A stretch of DNA of 64,000 nt, from contig JANCIK010000011.1 of the NCBI GenBank assembly GCA_028532985.1, positions 2,170,001-2,234,000 on the forward strand, in the 5' to 3' direction. Positions 10,744 through 22,120 of this stretch are shown in pieces. Below the pieces are notes generated by a model. It was not told where the DNA came from and ran no database searches. It saw nothing but the letters and a program-made list of their open reading frames with translations. The translations under genes were made by a program, and so were the position numbers. Source of the stretch: Stropharia rugosoannulata. Its lineage: Eukaryota; Basidiomycota; Agaricomycetes; Agaricales; Strophariaceae. Each line of letters begins with the position of its first letter. The stretch's first letter is position 1.

Positions 10744-12361
10744 CTTAAGCTGAAGTAAAATACGAGATGAATGCTGATGGAGGAAGAGCAAAAGAAAGGA
10801 ATGATGCATTTCGAAACAACCATTCCGTCGAATTCGGCACGTCACATGACTTCCTTCCTCAACGCGTCGCGACGTTGGCGTAAACTCTTAAAATTCTCAT
10901 TGAATTCTCAGCCGACGAGTCTAGGAAAGGATTTGGGCTCGACTTATTCTGTTTGCCGTCGACATAGACCTACAATGATTGTCAGCCTAGAACAAGGTAT
11001 AATTGTGAACAGCTACTCTGTTCCTGACTCTTATTAGTTTCCGCTTCAGGTTTCCCGCCCCAAGTTGACCCCGGAAATAAGCAACTCTAATGAGTAAATC
11101 TGGTGAGTAAGGCGTCATGTTAGTTGAAGAGCATTTTGCTTTTCCTAAGGCTGTCCCAATATTTCAATACTATATTGTTCATTCCAATCTGTCTTTGAAG
11201 TGGTTTTGAAGTGGTGTACAGATTAAGCTAGCTGTATATGTTTACTGTATGTCGTACTGTACACTAGTTTTAAGAGAAAATATTTGGAATGATGTAAAGA
11301 CAGTCAAATACAGATGTAATGTTTCTGATGGGAAGTCTATTAGCAACGTTATGTGTTGCAGCAGGATGGTTGTCAGGCATCCCAAGCAAGCAACATTGAC
11401 CAGTTTCAAGCAAGGCTCGCTGTTTAGCACTCTCCAGTTTATGTTATAAATCCTGTCAAGTATAATAATGTACTTGAAGAAAGGCGAAAGACAAGCTACC
11501 GGCTTGTATATGATGAGATACGATGTCTGACAATAACACCAGATTATATGGGCTGTTAACAACCAAAAGTGTTAGAGTGAAAGCCATCAGTGTCGTCAAT
11601 TTGTTTTGTGGTAGTAAGTGCAAGCGTCATGGTTCCGCAAAGTTTTAGCACATAGCATAGAGGGTCCTACAGGTCTTATAGGAGCGACGACTGTGAAAGG
11701 GGCTAAGGAGGCTCGGTGGAGACCGATGAGCACAGGAAAACCAAGAGAAAGCTTGGAGAAAGCGGTCTTGAATCACCTGCGATGTGAGTAAGAAGTCACG
11801 AGGGCCCCAGTACTGGAAGTCACGTACTCGCCCTTTTATGGTAAAAACCAGTACCGGATGCTGCATGATACAATATTTGATTATAGATCCGTATGGATCC
11901 CGTTGTACGGTTAACCGGTTAAAGTAGGTAACTTTGGGAATCCATCATAATGCGAATTTGTCGATATGAAACCCGTGACTTGCGAGGAGGTCATGATTGA
12001 TATATGTCATCATTCCTGCCTTTCGCGGTGTTTGAGGGACTAAAGCCCAACCGACGACGGCACCCTTGGCTGTGTCTGCCATATTGCTATTGGATATTCT
12101 GGTGGGAGTCGTCAACTAAGAGGGACATTGATATCGCACACAGGGGTTGTACTTCGTTCCGTCGCACTCCAGAGCTGGGAAGCTGACGCAAATTAGGCTT
12201 TGCTACTGTAACCGCGGCTGTATACATGGTTGTTCCATGCACAGGACTTGTTTGAGACCTGTACTATTTAAACAAAGCGTTGTGTGCTGCTGGAGTCCTG
12301 ACGATACCCACGTTCAACAGGAAATACCCCATTAGAAACGACAATCATTGTATCCCCAAAT
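10744..12361. other. AT-rich intergenic region (1.6 kb)
   Basis: This region contains the divergent upstream sequences of the RBM18-like gene and the dehydrogenase. It has short ORFs only, none with recognisable motifs. A small direct repeat (TTGAAGTGG twice) lies near 11196-11216. Confidence 0.45.
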
Positions 12362-13413
12362 ATGTCTACGTACACACAAACTGTTTACCTCATCACCGGC
12401 GCCAATCGCGGAATCGGTAACTTTGATTTATCTTCTTATACTTCAGCTGCTGAAGGCCCACAGGACTCGCTTTGGTCTCAAGGATTGCAGCAAAACAACC
12501 CGAGGCATACATCTATGCAGGTGTGAGGGACACCTCTGACACGTCGTCACTTGTCGAAGTTGCAGCCCGGCATCCTGGCCGTATTTCCACAGTGAGATGC
12601 GTCTCGTACAATGAAGAATGCAACGCGGCACTAGCCGGACAAATATACACAAGACATGGGCGGCTTGACACTATCATTGCAAATGCAGGTAAATTTTTTT
12701 CCAAGTACTTGACTCAATCTCAATTTGAAATGTTATGCTGTTCAAGGGATGAGCAACTGCGAGAACCTTGTTCTAAATACATCCGCGTCCGAATTTGAGA
12801 GGCACCTTGCAGTATGACCTTCTATTCATAATATCCTCTCTTTCATTCACAGTACTTCTATTTTTAGATCAACTTTATGGGTCCAGTAGTCCTGTTTCAG
12901 TCCATGCATTCTTTGCTTCGAGGAAGTGCCCAACCACGATTTATAACCATCAGCGATAGCATTTCATCCATGGGTGGACCTGACATGATGCTTCCTATCA
13001 GGTCAGCGGCGTACGGCGCCAGCAAAGCGGCGCTAAACTACGTAACACGCAAACTCCACTTGGAAAATGAATGGCTCAGTAAGGGTTTATCTTACATTCT
13101 TTCTGGATAAACTATTAACTTCTATTCAAGTCACCTTTCCTCTAGCGCCTGGCTTGGTAACCACTGATATGCGTAAGTGTTACGATAGGCTGTTTATCTA
13201 TAGAAGCAGCTGGAACTAACAGACGACCCTTGTATAGTCAAGCATAACGCATCAATCGATCCTCCAGGTGTATATCCCAAAATCCTGCGAGAATGCACTG
13301 TGCGGACACCGGAAGAAGCTGCCGCAGCTCTCATCAAAGTGATTGAGAGAGCGACTCGGGAAACACATGGGGGGAAGTTTATCAACGTGGATGGTTCCCA
13401 GCTTCCGTGGTGA
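12362..13413 (+). CDS. Short-chain dehydrogenase/reductase (SDR), 257 aa
   Basis: This is an NAD(P)(H)-dependent classical SDR whose substrate is not predictable. It resembles the small fungal ketoreductase-like SDRs often annotated as norsolorinic acid ketoreductase-like. Exons: 12362-12416, 12464-12688, 12747-12811, 12868-13078, 13131-13172, 13238-13413 (774 nt, in frame). The Rossmann motif TGANRGIG is at residues 12-19, NAG at about 92-94, a Ser-containing ITISDSISS at about 142-150, and the catalytic YGASK at about 164-168. The PG motif (PGLVTTDM) follows at the expected distance. There is no signal peptide. The length is normal for the family. The neighbouring genes do not suggest a pathway cluster. 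Confidence 0.9.
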
Positions 13414-14380
13414 TTGAAGAGAGATGCCTTTTATCAGCTTCGTTTTATACCACTGTATTAATACATAGCGTGCTTTCTCTAATCTACTTATCAGCTTCCA
13501 TTGGCGGGAGATCCTAAGAAACAATCACGAAGTGTAACTAAATGGATTGAGCGACGAGCCTAGTAATCAATTGGAATCCATTGAACTCAATAGGATCAAA
13601 ACGTGATAAAATTATACCATGGTTCTGGTAGATAGTAGTAGAAATTGGTAATAAACTAATGTAATAGCGGGTAGACAGTTGATGCTTGTGAATACAGTCT
13701 TTCCATAGCCTCGACTGGATAGCTTGCACCACTTGCAATGCCACTTTCAGTGCCTACAGATCAGAAAAACGCCTTCATGGTTCGCTAAACGAGTCATCCA
13801 AAGCTTCATATGAAATCTCGGTAAGCTTTGTGCGTTGTGATTGCAGATATACTAGCACAACGAAAAAAAAATAAGTACTGAGATAATGGGTATGTAACGA
13901 CGTCTGTCGTCGATGAACACGCAGTTGATGAACAAACAGCCAGCACGGGAGACCAAAGGCTTTGGATCATAATGGCTCTACCAGCCTTTCTCTTCACCTA
14001 CATAATAGCCTCCTTGAACTGGGCTTCCAAGATACCGTACTGGGAGATCAGGCTATTTTTGATACTAATGCTCACCAGATGGAAAGTATTTGAAGACAGA
14101 AGTATTGAATGAGCCGTCGAATTTTCTCTCGTTCAACTTGTTTGGTGACGGCGTCTGACCAAACCATTACTGGAGGTGGTGGCGTTCTGGTTGCACTCTG
14201 GGATAGTTCCACGGAGTGAGTGTGCGGTGGAATAAAATTGCCGTGTCTAAGAGTTGAACTTGTTGGAATTCTAGACGCATCACGCGTGCTTTGCGAGTGT
14301 ACGCAATGAGTACTTTCCAAGTTTCTTCCATTCATTACCCAATCATTGAGTTATTGTTCATTTAATCTATTTTTGTTACT
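13414..14380. other. Intergenic region with no supported gene
   Basis: AT-rich sequence between the SDR stop codon and the inverted-repeat element. ORFs are at most about 90 codons, on both strands, without motifs. Confidence 0.45.
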
Positions 14381-14382
14381 TA

Positions 14383-15049
14383 CAGTGTATTATCGTTCCT
14401 TGACACACTATCACTCCTTGACACACCTGGCCATTACACATGCAATTCTTTGCCTTTCCCCTCAATATTCTATATGATAGTATATACATACTCCTTCTCT
14501 ACGGTGATTATTTTTTGTGTGATTCGGAGCACCAGAAAATGAGCTATATCGTTGTGTATACCAAAATAGACAACTTTGGTCTTCACCTGCTTTATGTCGC
14601 CGCATTTTTAAAACCTACATTTCAAATTTGATGTTAGATTTATTTTATTTCATTAAAAAACATCTCTAGCAGACATTTTTTCAAGTTTTGGGGCTTTCGG
14701 GACGAAAGCACTCTCACAAGAAAAGTTGTAAAACAACAGTAGAAAGAGTGTGACATGTAACCAAGGATCTCACACTGTCGATGTGCATTGATGGGATGAC
14801 TAATGAGATTGATGTCACACTTTTGGCGCGGGTCACGGCTGTGTCAAGGAGTGATTTCCGTGACAAATGCACCAGTTTATAAAAACCTTCAATTTATCTA
14901 CAGATTCTCATTCCCTTTGCTCCAAATTACAGAGTGATATAGATAAAACACACATTGACCTAAATCCAAAGTTTCTTATGGACTGGAAGCGTGTAGGTCT
15001 TTAAATTTGCAAATCTTTCCAAAGTGTGTCAAGGAACGATAATACACTG
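14383..15049. mobile_element. Non-autonomous DNA transposon (MITE-like), 667 bp, TA-flanked, Tc1/mariner-type
   Basis: Perfect 27-bp terminal inverted repeats occur at 14383-14409 (CAGTGTATTATCGTTCCTTG and onward) and 15023-15049. Both ends are flanked by TA (14381-14382 and 15050-15051), as expected for a TA target duplication. A second inverted pair lies inside (14411-14425 and 14840-14854, TCACTCCTTGACACA). No ORF resembling a transposase is present, so it would need a transposase supplied in trans. The family assignment rests on the TA duplication and end structure only. Confidence 0.8.
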
Positions 15050-15051
15050 TA

Positions 15052-15517
15052 CTTACTTGTCATTCACTTTTGTTCTGTAAACGTTCTAGCTATTATTCTA
15101 TTATTACTTCACAGTATTTAGTAGGCCATCTATGTACTTTTCCCGCATCCGTTTGCCTCTTGAGCTCACCGAGGCCAAACGTGAATTCACTTATTCTTTT
15201 CTCATGTGTTGATCACGCAGTGCTACGCTTATTTTAACAGAACTTTGAGAGGTAACTACTATTAAATTATTAGTGTGATTGTTTTATGATAGCGGTTGGA
15301 TACTGAGGGGAATCCGATAATGTTGATGCATATCAAGTGCAAGGTCGGTCACCAATCGGTCACGGTCAATGCCATGCCACTTCTCGGTTTATTGTTGTTG
15401 TGTTAAAGACCTAGATACAAACAAATTATCGCGCTCCAGAGGAGCTCATCCCGCTCGCCGTCCTATTTGCGTTCTAACCTCTCAGAGACGTGTCTCGACC
15501 CCACTCAGATCTCAACA
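15052..15517. other. Upstream region of the V-ATPase subunit E gene
   Basis: This stretch lies between the transposable element and the VMA4 start. It is AT-rich in its first half. A purine/pyrimidine mix near 15430-15510 probably forms the 5' UTR (TCTCAACAATGG at the start codon). No other gene is seen. Confidence 0.4.
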
Positions 15518-16589
15518 ATGGCATCTCGTGCTCTCAATGATGAAGAAGTCCTCAGCGAGATGAACAAGATGGTGTGTGCTGCGTTCAGCCTCAACGAAGA
15601 GCTCCAGGATGCCACTAATTGCTAACATCCTGGGCTCTCCATGAATCGTCACTGTTGCAAAGCTGATCCAGTTTACTACAGGTGGCGTTTATCAAGCAGG
15701 AGGCATTGGAGAAGGCGAGAGAAATCAAGGTCAAAGCGGACGAAGAGTTCGCCATCGAGAAGGTGCGCTCTCGGCTTCGGATATGGTATGTTCAGCCGGT
15801 CCCCTAATTAAGCTTAACACAGGCTCGCCTCGTTAAGCAGGAGCAGCAGGCCATCGATTCTCAGTACGAGAAGAAACGCAAAGGCGCAGAGGTTTCACAG
15901 AAAATGTACGTGTCCCTTACTGCGGACAGATTCAAGCTCATCTCCATACTCAACGTCATACTCTTCTATTCACCATACAGTGCTCAGTCGACCATTACGA
16001 ACAAATCTCGCCTGAAACTCCTTCATAAACGCGAGGAGGTGCTGCAAGAGATCTTCACTGCCGTCCGGGAGCCTGAAGTACCTATATGCGATTCAGGCAG
16101 CCGATACGAGCAGTTCTTGGAGAGCGTCATAACTGAGGCTTACCTCCAGATTCTCGAACCTAAAGTTATCATTTTCTCGCGCAAGTCAGACGCTGACGTT
16201 GTGACGAAGGCGGCGGAAACTGCAAAGCGGAGCTACAAGGAGATTAGTGGGCGGGACGTTGAATTCGAAGTCCAGGGAACGATTGCCGACGATTCGTACG
16301 TATCATATGTCAACGTATTCATTCATAGCTGATTATGTGGGCGATATACAGGAGTCAAGGGGGAGTCAAGCTTGTGAGTGGTACCGGTAGGATCACATTA
16401 GACAACACGATGGAGGAACGTCTGAGGCTGCTGGAGGATAAGGTACGTTCATTTTGCTTTCCTCGCGCTATCCGTTGTCCCCAAAGACGAGTTATGCTTA
16501 TTCTAATCGGTGTGGCCTTTCTCTAGATGTTGCCAGAGATCAGACAGGCTCTGTTTGGGAAGAATCCCAACCGTAAATTCTACACATAA
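15518..16589 (+). CDS. VMA4: V-type proton ATPase subunit E, 228 aa
   Basis: This is the peripheral-stalk subunit E of the vacuolar H+-ATPase V1 sector, which pairs with subunit G to link V1 to Vo. Exons: 15518-15571, 15682-15762, 15823-15905, 15981-16295, 16352-16442, 16527-16589 (687 nt, in frame). The N-terminal half is a long charged helix (EMNKMVAFIKQEALEKAREI, then EQQAIDSQYEKKRK). The C-terminal globular part carries the family blocks LLHKREEVL, SRYEQFLESVITEAYLQ, GGVKLVSGTGRI and NTMEERLRLLEDKMLPEIR. The length matches the usual 226-233 residues. The final exons end in FGKNPNRKFYT. It is a single housekeeping copy with standard introns. Confidence 0.96.
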
Positions 16590-17513
16590 GACCAGTTTCA
16601 GGATTTTTTCTGTGGAAGTTTCGGACCATCACCACATTTTTTCTTACATGATTATTCGTTCAGTTTCACCGTTTAGTGACGTATCCTACCTTCCAGCAGT
16701 CAAACGAACACTGGTCCGGTAAAACTGACCTTCGCTAGCCTACGTATGCTCGGGCAGGAAAGGACAATGTGCGGCTCACCAAGACCAATGGTAAAGGCTA
16801 TTTGACTAGTCGGTAGTAAGGTGTCCGACGAGCGACTCGCTCCCCTTTGTCCAGACGTCAGACCGCACTTACGGTATTGAGGTTGAATACTTTCTGGATG
16901 ACTTTTTTATTCGGATCGCTTTAACCGTAATCAATCTGTCCCCAGCTACTTGGGCTAACGTTCGTGTAAATGAGCTCCCTGGACATCGGTCGGGCCAACG
17001 AAGGGCAAGGTCCGTCACTTCTTCCGGATATTGTTCCGTATGAAGGAAGGCTTCTCTAGAGAGGAAGCACACGGAATCACTTCATCCTGCGTTATATGCA
17101 GTACTTGTGCAGTACGCTCGCGTCCGTTACGAGCACGTCTTGCGCTTGACTTGCAAAATATACATTTCTTTTTTGACGCTTCGACGCATTCGAGGAGAAC
17201 TGTAGTCTGTTAGTCTGTCATAAATTTGAAAGGGTACAACTGTAATATGTATATACCCATGACGTTCAAACCCAAACTTCAAAGTAAGTTACAACGTACA
17301 ACTTTGAAGTTTGAAGTTTTAACTTGTCAGGAACCAGAATCAGAATCAGGACTCAGTTGTAACTACCGTATACGCCCTCGGCCGTTCACGTATAGTATAT
17401 GATTGGAGCATTAGAACCGTTTGTAAGTTGTAACTCGGGAGTCGAGACTCGGGAGGTGGAGGTTCCATGGTAAAAAGATTTGGCAAAAATACAGTGACAC
17501 ATCGTCTTCAACA
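16590..17513. other. Intergenic region between VMA4 and the first tRNA
   Basis: No gene is supported. Short AT-rich repeats around 17270-17345 (ACTTCAAAG, CTTTGAAGT, CAGAATCAGAATCAGG) could form small hairpins. Confidence 0.4.
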
Positions 17514-17600
17514 TGCATTAAGAGGGAATCGAACCCCCGGCGGGTCGAGACAATATACTCGATATGGCAACGACCCAGGTTACCACTACCCCATTAATGC
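17514..17600 (-). tRNA. tRNA-Gly (GCC) with a 16-nt intron
   Basis: On the minus strand the 7-bp acceptor stem GCATTAA/TTAATGC is perfect, with discriminator A. The D arm has GGGT-AGTGGTA-ACCT. The anticodon stem GGTCG/CGACC encloses TTGCCA plus an inserted segment. The T arm has a consensus B box (GGTTCGATTCC). The anticodon GCC reads glycine, and the loop TTGCCAT matches yeast tRNA-Gly. The intron (about 16 nt) sits after position 37, the canonical site. Removing it leaves 71 nt, a normal tRNA-Gly size. A T5 run follows about 30 nt downstream as a Pol III terminator. Confidence 0.85.
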
Positions 17601-18131
17601 TGACGACAAGTAAATTTGCTGTAGGATGATTACCCTTCCGTCTTATAATAAATCCATTGCGTGAAATGCCAGTGAGATCTTGATTCGATTCAGACATGAT
17701 CTCAACATGATCTGGTTATACGTGAGAATGCTTGAACCAGCGATTCTATGCATACTACTAGAAGGTATTAACACATACCATCGCTACCTTATCAGCAATT
17801 AAAAGGCTCCCCTAAAGTAAGTCTGAGTCGTAGACCGAGCATCTTCATATATTACTAGAAAATCCATGTTCATGCGGTATGGATATCGTTTGTCAAGTTC
17901 CCGTATCACATGAACAAAATAGAAGACGTAAATCATGGAACAGATATATAATAAAAAAGAAGCTTCCAGTGACGAATTTCATGAATAGTGAAGCAACCTG
18001 CTCACTTCTCTTCTGCCTTCTCGGGAGAATCAAGGATTATCATCGGTTTGTTTCTTTGCGGTAACTTATGTGCGTTTGTACGTCTTGGCATGTCCGGGCA
18101 GCGCTGAACCAACAACTGATAACAGTTATAA
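17601..18131. other. Spacer between the two inverted tRNA genes
   Basis: 531 nt without a supported gene. The inverted similarity of the flanking tRNAs stops at the tRNA borders. Confidence 0.4.
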
Positions 18132-18218
18132 GCATTAATGGGGTAGTGGTAACCTGGGTCGTTGTCATATCGAGTATATTGACTCGACCCGCCGGGGGTT
18201 CGATTCCCTCTTAATGCA
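18132..18218 (+). tRNA. tRNA with glycine-type body but GTC (Asp) anticodon, 16-nt intron
   Basis: Over 86 nt this gene differs from the copy at 17514-17600 at only two positions. Anticodon position 35 is T instead of C, which turns GCC into GTC. One intron base is also changed (TTGAC instead of TTGTC). The acceptor stem, D arm, T arm, boxes A and B and discriminator A are intact. In this copy the anticodon plus A37 (GTCA) is fully complementary to the intron end (TGAC), giving the usual pre-tRNA anticodon-intron helix; the GCC copy has one mismatch there. Box C2-G71 and the rest of the body look glycine-like, so whether it is charged with Gly, with Asp or not at all is open. Confidence 0.75.
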
Positions 18219-18497
18219 ACTATCTGTTAATGATGTTGTCATCATGCTTTTACTTTCACTAGTATTTTACTTTTTATATTTACAGGTAACAGTATACAGC
18301 CTTACGTTTACCATATTTCTACAGTACCACATAGTGTGCCAAATTTCAATCAAAAAATGTAATTTTTATTTATTGTTTACTTCCGTTTGGAGCAACGTAA
18401 ACTGTGTTCTCGCAGCTGGCCAACTGACCAAAATAGAACTTGTCACTACTCTCACTGAAGTACCAATCTGTGGTCACATTCACTACTCATATTCCCC

Positions 18498-18533
18498 TTA
18501 TCATGTGAGCTTCTCTCTGGAAAGACTTTAAAT
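18498..18533 (+). promoter_or_regulatory. Conserved proximal promoter block of GH95 copy A (TTATCA + TTTAAAT)
   Basis: CTTATCATGTG followed by AAAGACTTTAAAT is conserved in the second gene copy (22508-22544, CTTATCATGTG then AAAGGCTTTTAAAG). The TTTAAA core lies about 62 nt before the ATG at 18595, suitable for a TATA-like element. TTATCA is the complement of a GATA-factor site (TGATAA). The function is inferred from conservation and position. Confidence 0.4.
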
Positions 18534-18594
18534 GCACGAAACAAGTTTTCTGGGCTTGCTTCGCTGGCACCAGTGGACTCAGTGGACCTTCCCC

Positions 18595-21500
18595 ATGGGC
18601 TGGATCATTCGCACATCAACGCATTTCGTAAATGCACTCCTAGTGCTCATCATACCCACATTGGCCGCGCCTGAAGGCTTTCCAAAGAGTGGAAATGGTC
18701 TATGGTATACACAACCAGGAGACGTGTGGGCCAATGATTGGCTCCCAGTAGGCAACGGATACCTCGGTGGTACGAAGTTAGCAATATTGTCTGGCATTCA
18801 TAGCTAACATATTCTGCCGTATTTCCAGCAACGGTACCAGGAGGAAGTTCTCAGGAGATAACTCAGCTTAATATCGAATCCCTGTGGTCTGGAGGACCTT
18901 TCGCTGATCCAGTACGTCTTAATTCACTGGAGTTGACCGGTATATGGGATTCAACTGTTCAATGAAGTTGTATAACGGAGGGAACAAGCAGCCCTCTGAG
19001 CAAACAGAAACAGCACATATAATGCAGCAGTACAGAGCTGCGATCTTCCAAAGTCCAACGGGTGATATCGATAGTAAGCATACTTCAGCCGGCCTCACAG
19101 ATAGCTAGTTTTACCTGCCACGGTAGATATAGAAAGTCTTGCGACCGATGCAGGACAGTATGGTACATACATATGGTAATATACTTCTTAATGGTTATTT
19201 GACGAACATTTAGGTTCTTATGCGGGCGCGGGGAACCTCTTGTCAACGCTTAACGTCTCTGGAGCGGTATCTAACTACGCACGGTGGCTGGACATGGATC
19301 AAGCTCTTGCTAGGAGTTCTTGGACACAAGACAGCCTAGACTTGCAACGGTAAACCTATATAATACCTCACTTGAACTCATGACTAACTTCTACAACTAG
19401 AACAACGTTCTGTTCAAATCCAACACGGGCCTGCGCGGAACATATAACCACATCCAATTCCAAACTACTCCCGGACATTGTATACGCCTTCTCGGCAGCT
19501 TTGGAATCAGGCCTACCTGCACCCAATATCACCTGCATTTCCCCGAATTCTCTGCTCGTAAATGGCTTTGTGTCGATTCCTGGAATGGCATACGCATTGA
19601 TTTTCCGTGCGTTCTCTTCGAATAACGCGGAGATACAGTGCATCCAACAACCCGTTCCCTTTGGATTTCCGCCCAATGCAACACTCTATATTCCCCAATC
19701 TAACCAAGAAGCGTGGATCACATGGGTTGGAGATACTGAATACGACATGAATGCAGGCGATGTAGCCCATAACTTTTCCTTTCGCGGCTCTGATCCCGTC
19801 AAGAAGCTGAAGAGCTTTGAACCACAGTCTCTGTCGAACTATGCGGAACTCCTGGAAGGGCATACCACCGACATAAGAGCTGTGCTGGCGACTAGTTTTG
19901 CGCTTGACCTTGGCCAAACTCCCAATCTTGCACAACCAACTGATGTCCTTAGGAGCCAGTATACAGTCGATGGTCCAGCAAGCACAAATGCATACCTGGA
20001 CTGGCTGGCGTTCAATTTTGGAAGATACCTCTTGGTCAGTAGTTCCCGAGGAGCTCTCCCCTCTAATCTACAGGGTAAATGGGCTAATGGATTGAGCAAT
20101 CCTTGGAGCGGAGGTAATTCTTTTCGATTATTCACTTTCCTACCCGATTAATTTATTTTTAGACTATCGTAAGAGCTCACCCCGACCATGTTCGTATAGC
20201 GTCTCATTCCATCGGCACGATAGATTCCAACATCAACCTTCAAATGAACTACTGGATTGCAGAGACGACGGGACTTAGCGAGGTTACGCTCCCCCTCTTC
20301 GACTATATCGAAGTATGCACACTCACCGTTCTTGTATGATCGAAAGCCTTACATTAACTCATAGAAAACGTGGGCGCCACGGGGAGCGTACACTGCACAA
20401 GTGCTGTATAATATCACGCAAGGTTGGGTTACACACGACGAAGTAAGTTTACACAGTTTGTAGTAATGCCCGATACTAAATGGTAGCATTGGTACTGCAA
20501 ATAAGATGAATGTGAGCCCTTCTTATTTCGACAAATGGCTGGGAGTTAACAAACTACAACGTAGATCTTTGGACATACAGGAATGAAGGCAGACGGAAAT
20601 AGTGCTGAATGGGCTGATTATCCTGGTTCGTCACCTCCATTTTTTTTGATTGGCTCTTTTTGATTAGGATAAAACGTATAGAGTCTGCCGTTTGGATGGT
20701 TAGCCTCCTAGCACCGCACATGATAGCGCATACTCAATGTTTCTAGATGATACATGTATGGGACCATTTCGACTACACTAATAACGTCACTTGGTGGAAG
20801 ACACAGGGCTGGCCTTTGGTGAAGGCAAGTCGTACATTCCAGTTGCCTTTTACACGGGGAACTAAACAGACAATAGGGGGTGGCTAGTTTCCACTTAGAG
20901 AAACTCATTCCAGATCTTCACTTCAACGATTCCACGCTGGTGGTGAACCCTTGTAACTCGCCTGAACAGATACCCATCACTTTCGGTTTGTCGATGTCCT
21001 GACATTCTAATGCTCGATCACGTTTTGCTTATATTCTTCCTGTTCAGGCTGCGCCCATGCACAGCAGTTGATATGGCAGCTCTTCAATGCCGTCGAGAAG
21101 GGATATGCTGCTTCTGGAGATGACGATACTGAATTTATGTCGAGTACGCATTACCCTCGTCGTCCTACCTCTGCTACTCACTCTCCCCCCTAGGTATACG
21201 CGCAAAGAGAACGCAAATGGATAAGGGTCTGCAAATTGGGACGTGGGGACAACTCCAAGGTACCACTCGTTGTTCAGACCCGCGAACAGGCTAGTACCTG
21301 ACATGTTTTCACGCAATTTTCTCAGAATGGAAAGTTGATCAGGACTCCCCTACCGATACACACCGCCATTTATCCCACTTAATCGGTCTCTACCCAGGAT
21401 ACGCAATCGCAAACTTCGACCCCGTATCACAAGGGACGGGGCCCGCAAAGGGTTATACGAGGAACGAGATCTTGAATGCGGCGACCATCAGCCTCATCCA

Positions 21501-22120
21501 CCGTGGTAATGGGACCGGCCCTGACGCCGACTCGGGATGGGAGAAATCATGGCGTGCAGCAGCTTGGGCACAGCTGCAAAACAGCTCTATGTTCTATCAT
21601 GAACTCTCCGTAAGTTGTTCAACATGGCCATATCTTTCTGTCCACGCTGATTGCAGCTTCTAGTTCGCTCTGAGCGAGAACTTCGCTGCTAATCTTTTCA
21701 GCTTGTACAATGCATATGACCCCAACAATCAAGCCCCAGTCTTCCAGATCGACGCCAATTTTGGATTTCCGGCAGCGGTCATGGTCAGTCGACAAGTTCT
21801 TCAATCCTTCCTTTCTTACTTTGAAGTAGAACGCACTTCTTCAAGCACCAGACGTAGCTGATATTAGCATCCCACTTGTCATCACCCTTCTCCCCGCCGT
21901 CCCCGCCCAATGGTCAGCTGGCAGTATTCGGGGCGCGCGTGTAAGGGGAGGTATTAGCGTCACCCTGGCGTGGAAAGACGGCAAGGCGACCAGCGCTTCT
22001 TTAACTGTGGATGTTGGCTCCCATATTAGAGAAAGACTTGTTGAAGTAGTCTATCAAGGTCGTACCATCAAGTCATTCACAGCTACTAGTGGGTTCGCAG
22101 TAAACATCGCAAAGTTTTGA
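18595..22120 (+). CDS. GH95 alpha-L-fucosidase, secreted, copy A, 849 aa
   Basis: This is a predicted secreted glycoside hydrolase family 95 enzyme that removes alpha-1,2-L-fucose (or L-galactose) from plant or other glycans. An N-terminal hydrophobic signal ([15 protein letters not shown]) precedes [20 protein letters not shown]. Exons: 18595-18769, 18829-18911, 18968-19073, 19127-19162, 19214-19349, 19401-20113, 20163-20168, 20224-20312, 20365-20442, 20506-20511, 20565-20625, 20682-20698, 20747-20824, 20877-20985, 21048-21143, 21194-21259, 21326-21609, 21664-21783, 21830-22120 (2550 nt, in frame). Family blocks are [21 protein letters not shown] (catalytic Glu/Asn region), [30 protein letters not shown] and [12 protein letters not shown]. 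Two 6-nt microexons encode essential blocks (Asp-Tyr of DYH, Met-Asn of EMNIFGH). Intron 20825-20876 is GC-AG. It is the upstream member of a tandem pair. Confidence 0.93.
20163..20168 (+). other. 6-nt microexon (copy A, first)
   Basis: ACTATC lies between introns 20114-20162 and 20169-20223. It supplies the Asp-Tyr and first His base of DYHSNIN. Skipping it keeps the frame but deletes two conserved residues. The identical ACTATC microexon occurs at 24156-24161 in copy B. Confidence 0.8.
20506..20511 (+). other. 6-nt microexon (copy A, second)
   Basis: ATGAAT, encoding Met-Asn of THDEMNIFGHTGM, is flanked by introns 20443-20505 and 20512-20564. It is conserved at 24505-24510 in copy B. Confidence 0.8.

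Noticed and set aside
11242..11562. 106-codon minus-strand frame rich in Leu/Ile/Phe
   Set aside because: It is AT-rich with no family motif or supporting splice sites. Hydrophobicity follows from T-rich codons.
14383..15049. LTR retrotransposon or solo LTR
   Set aside because: The ends are inverted, not direct, repeats and the flanks are TA rather than a 5-bp duplication.
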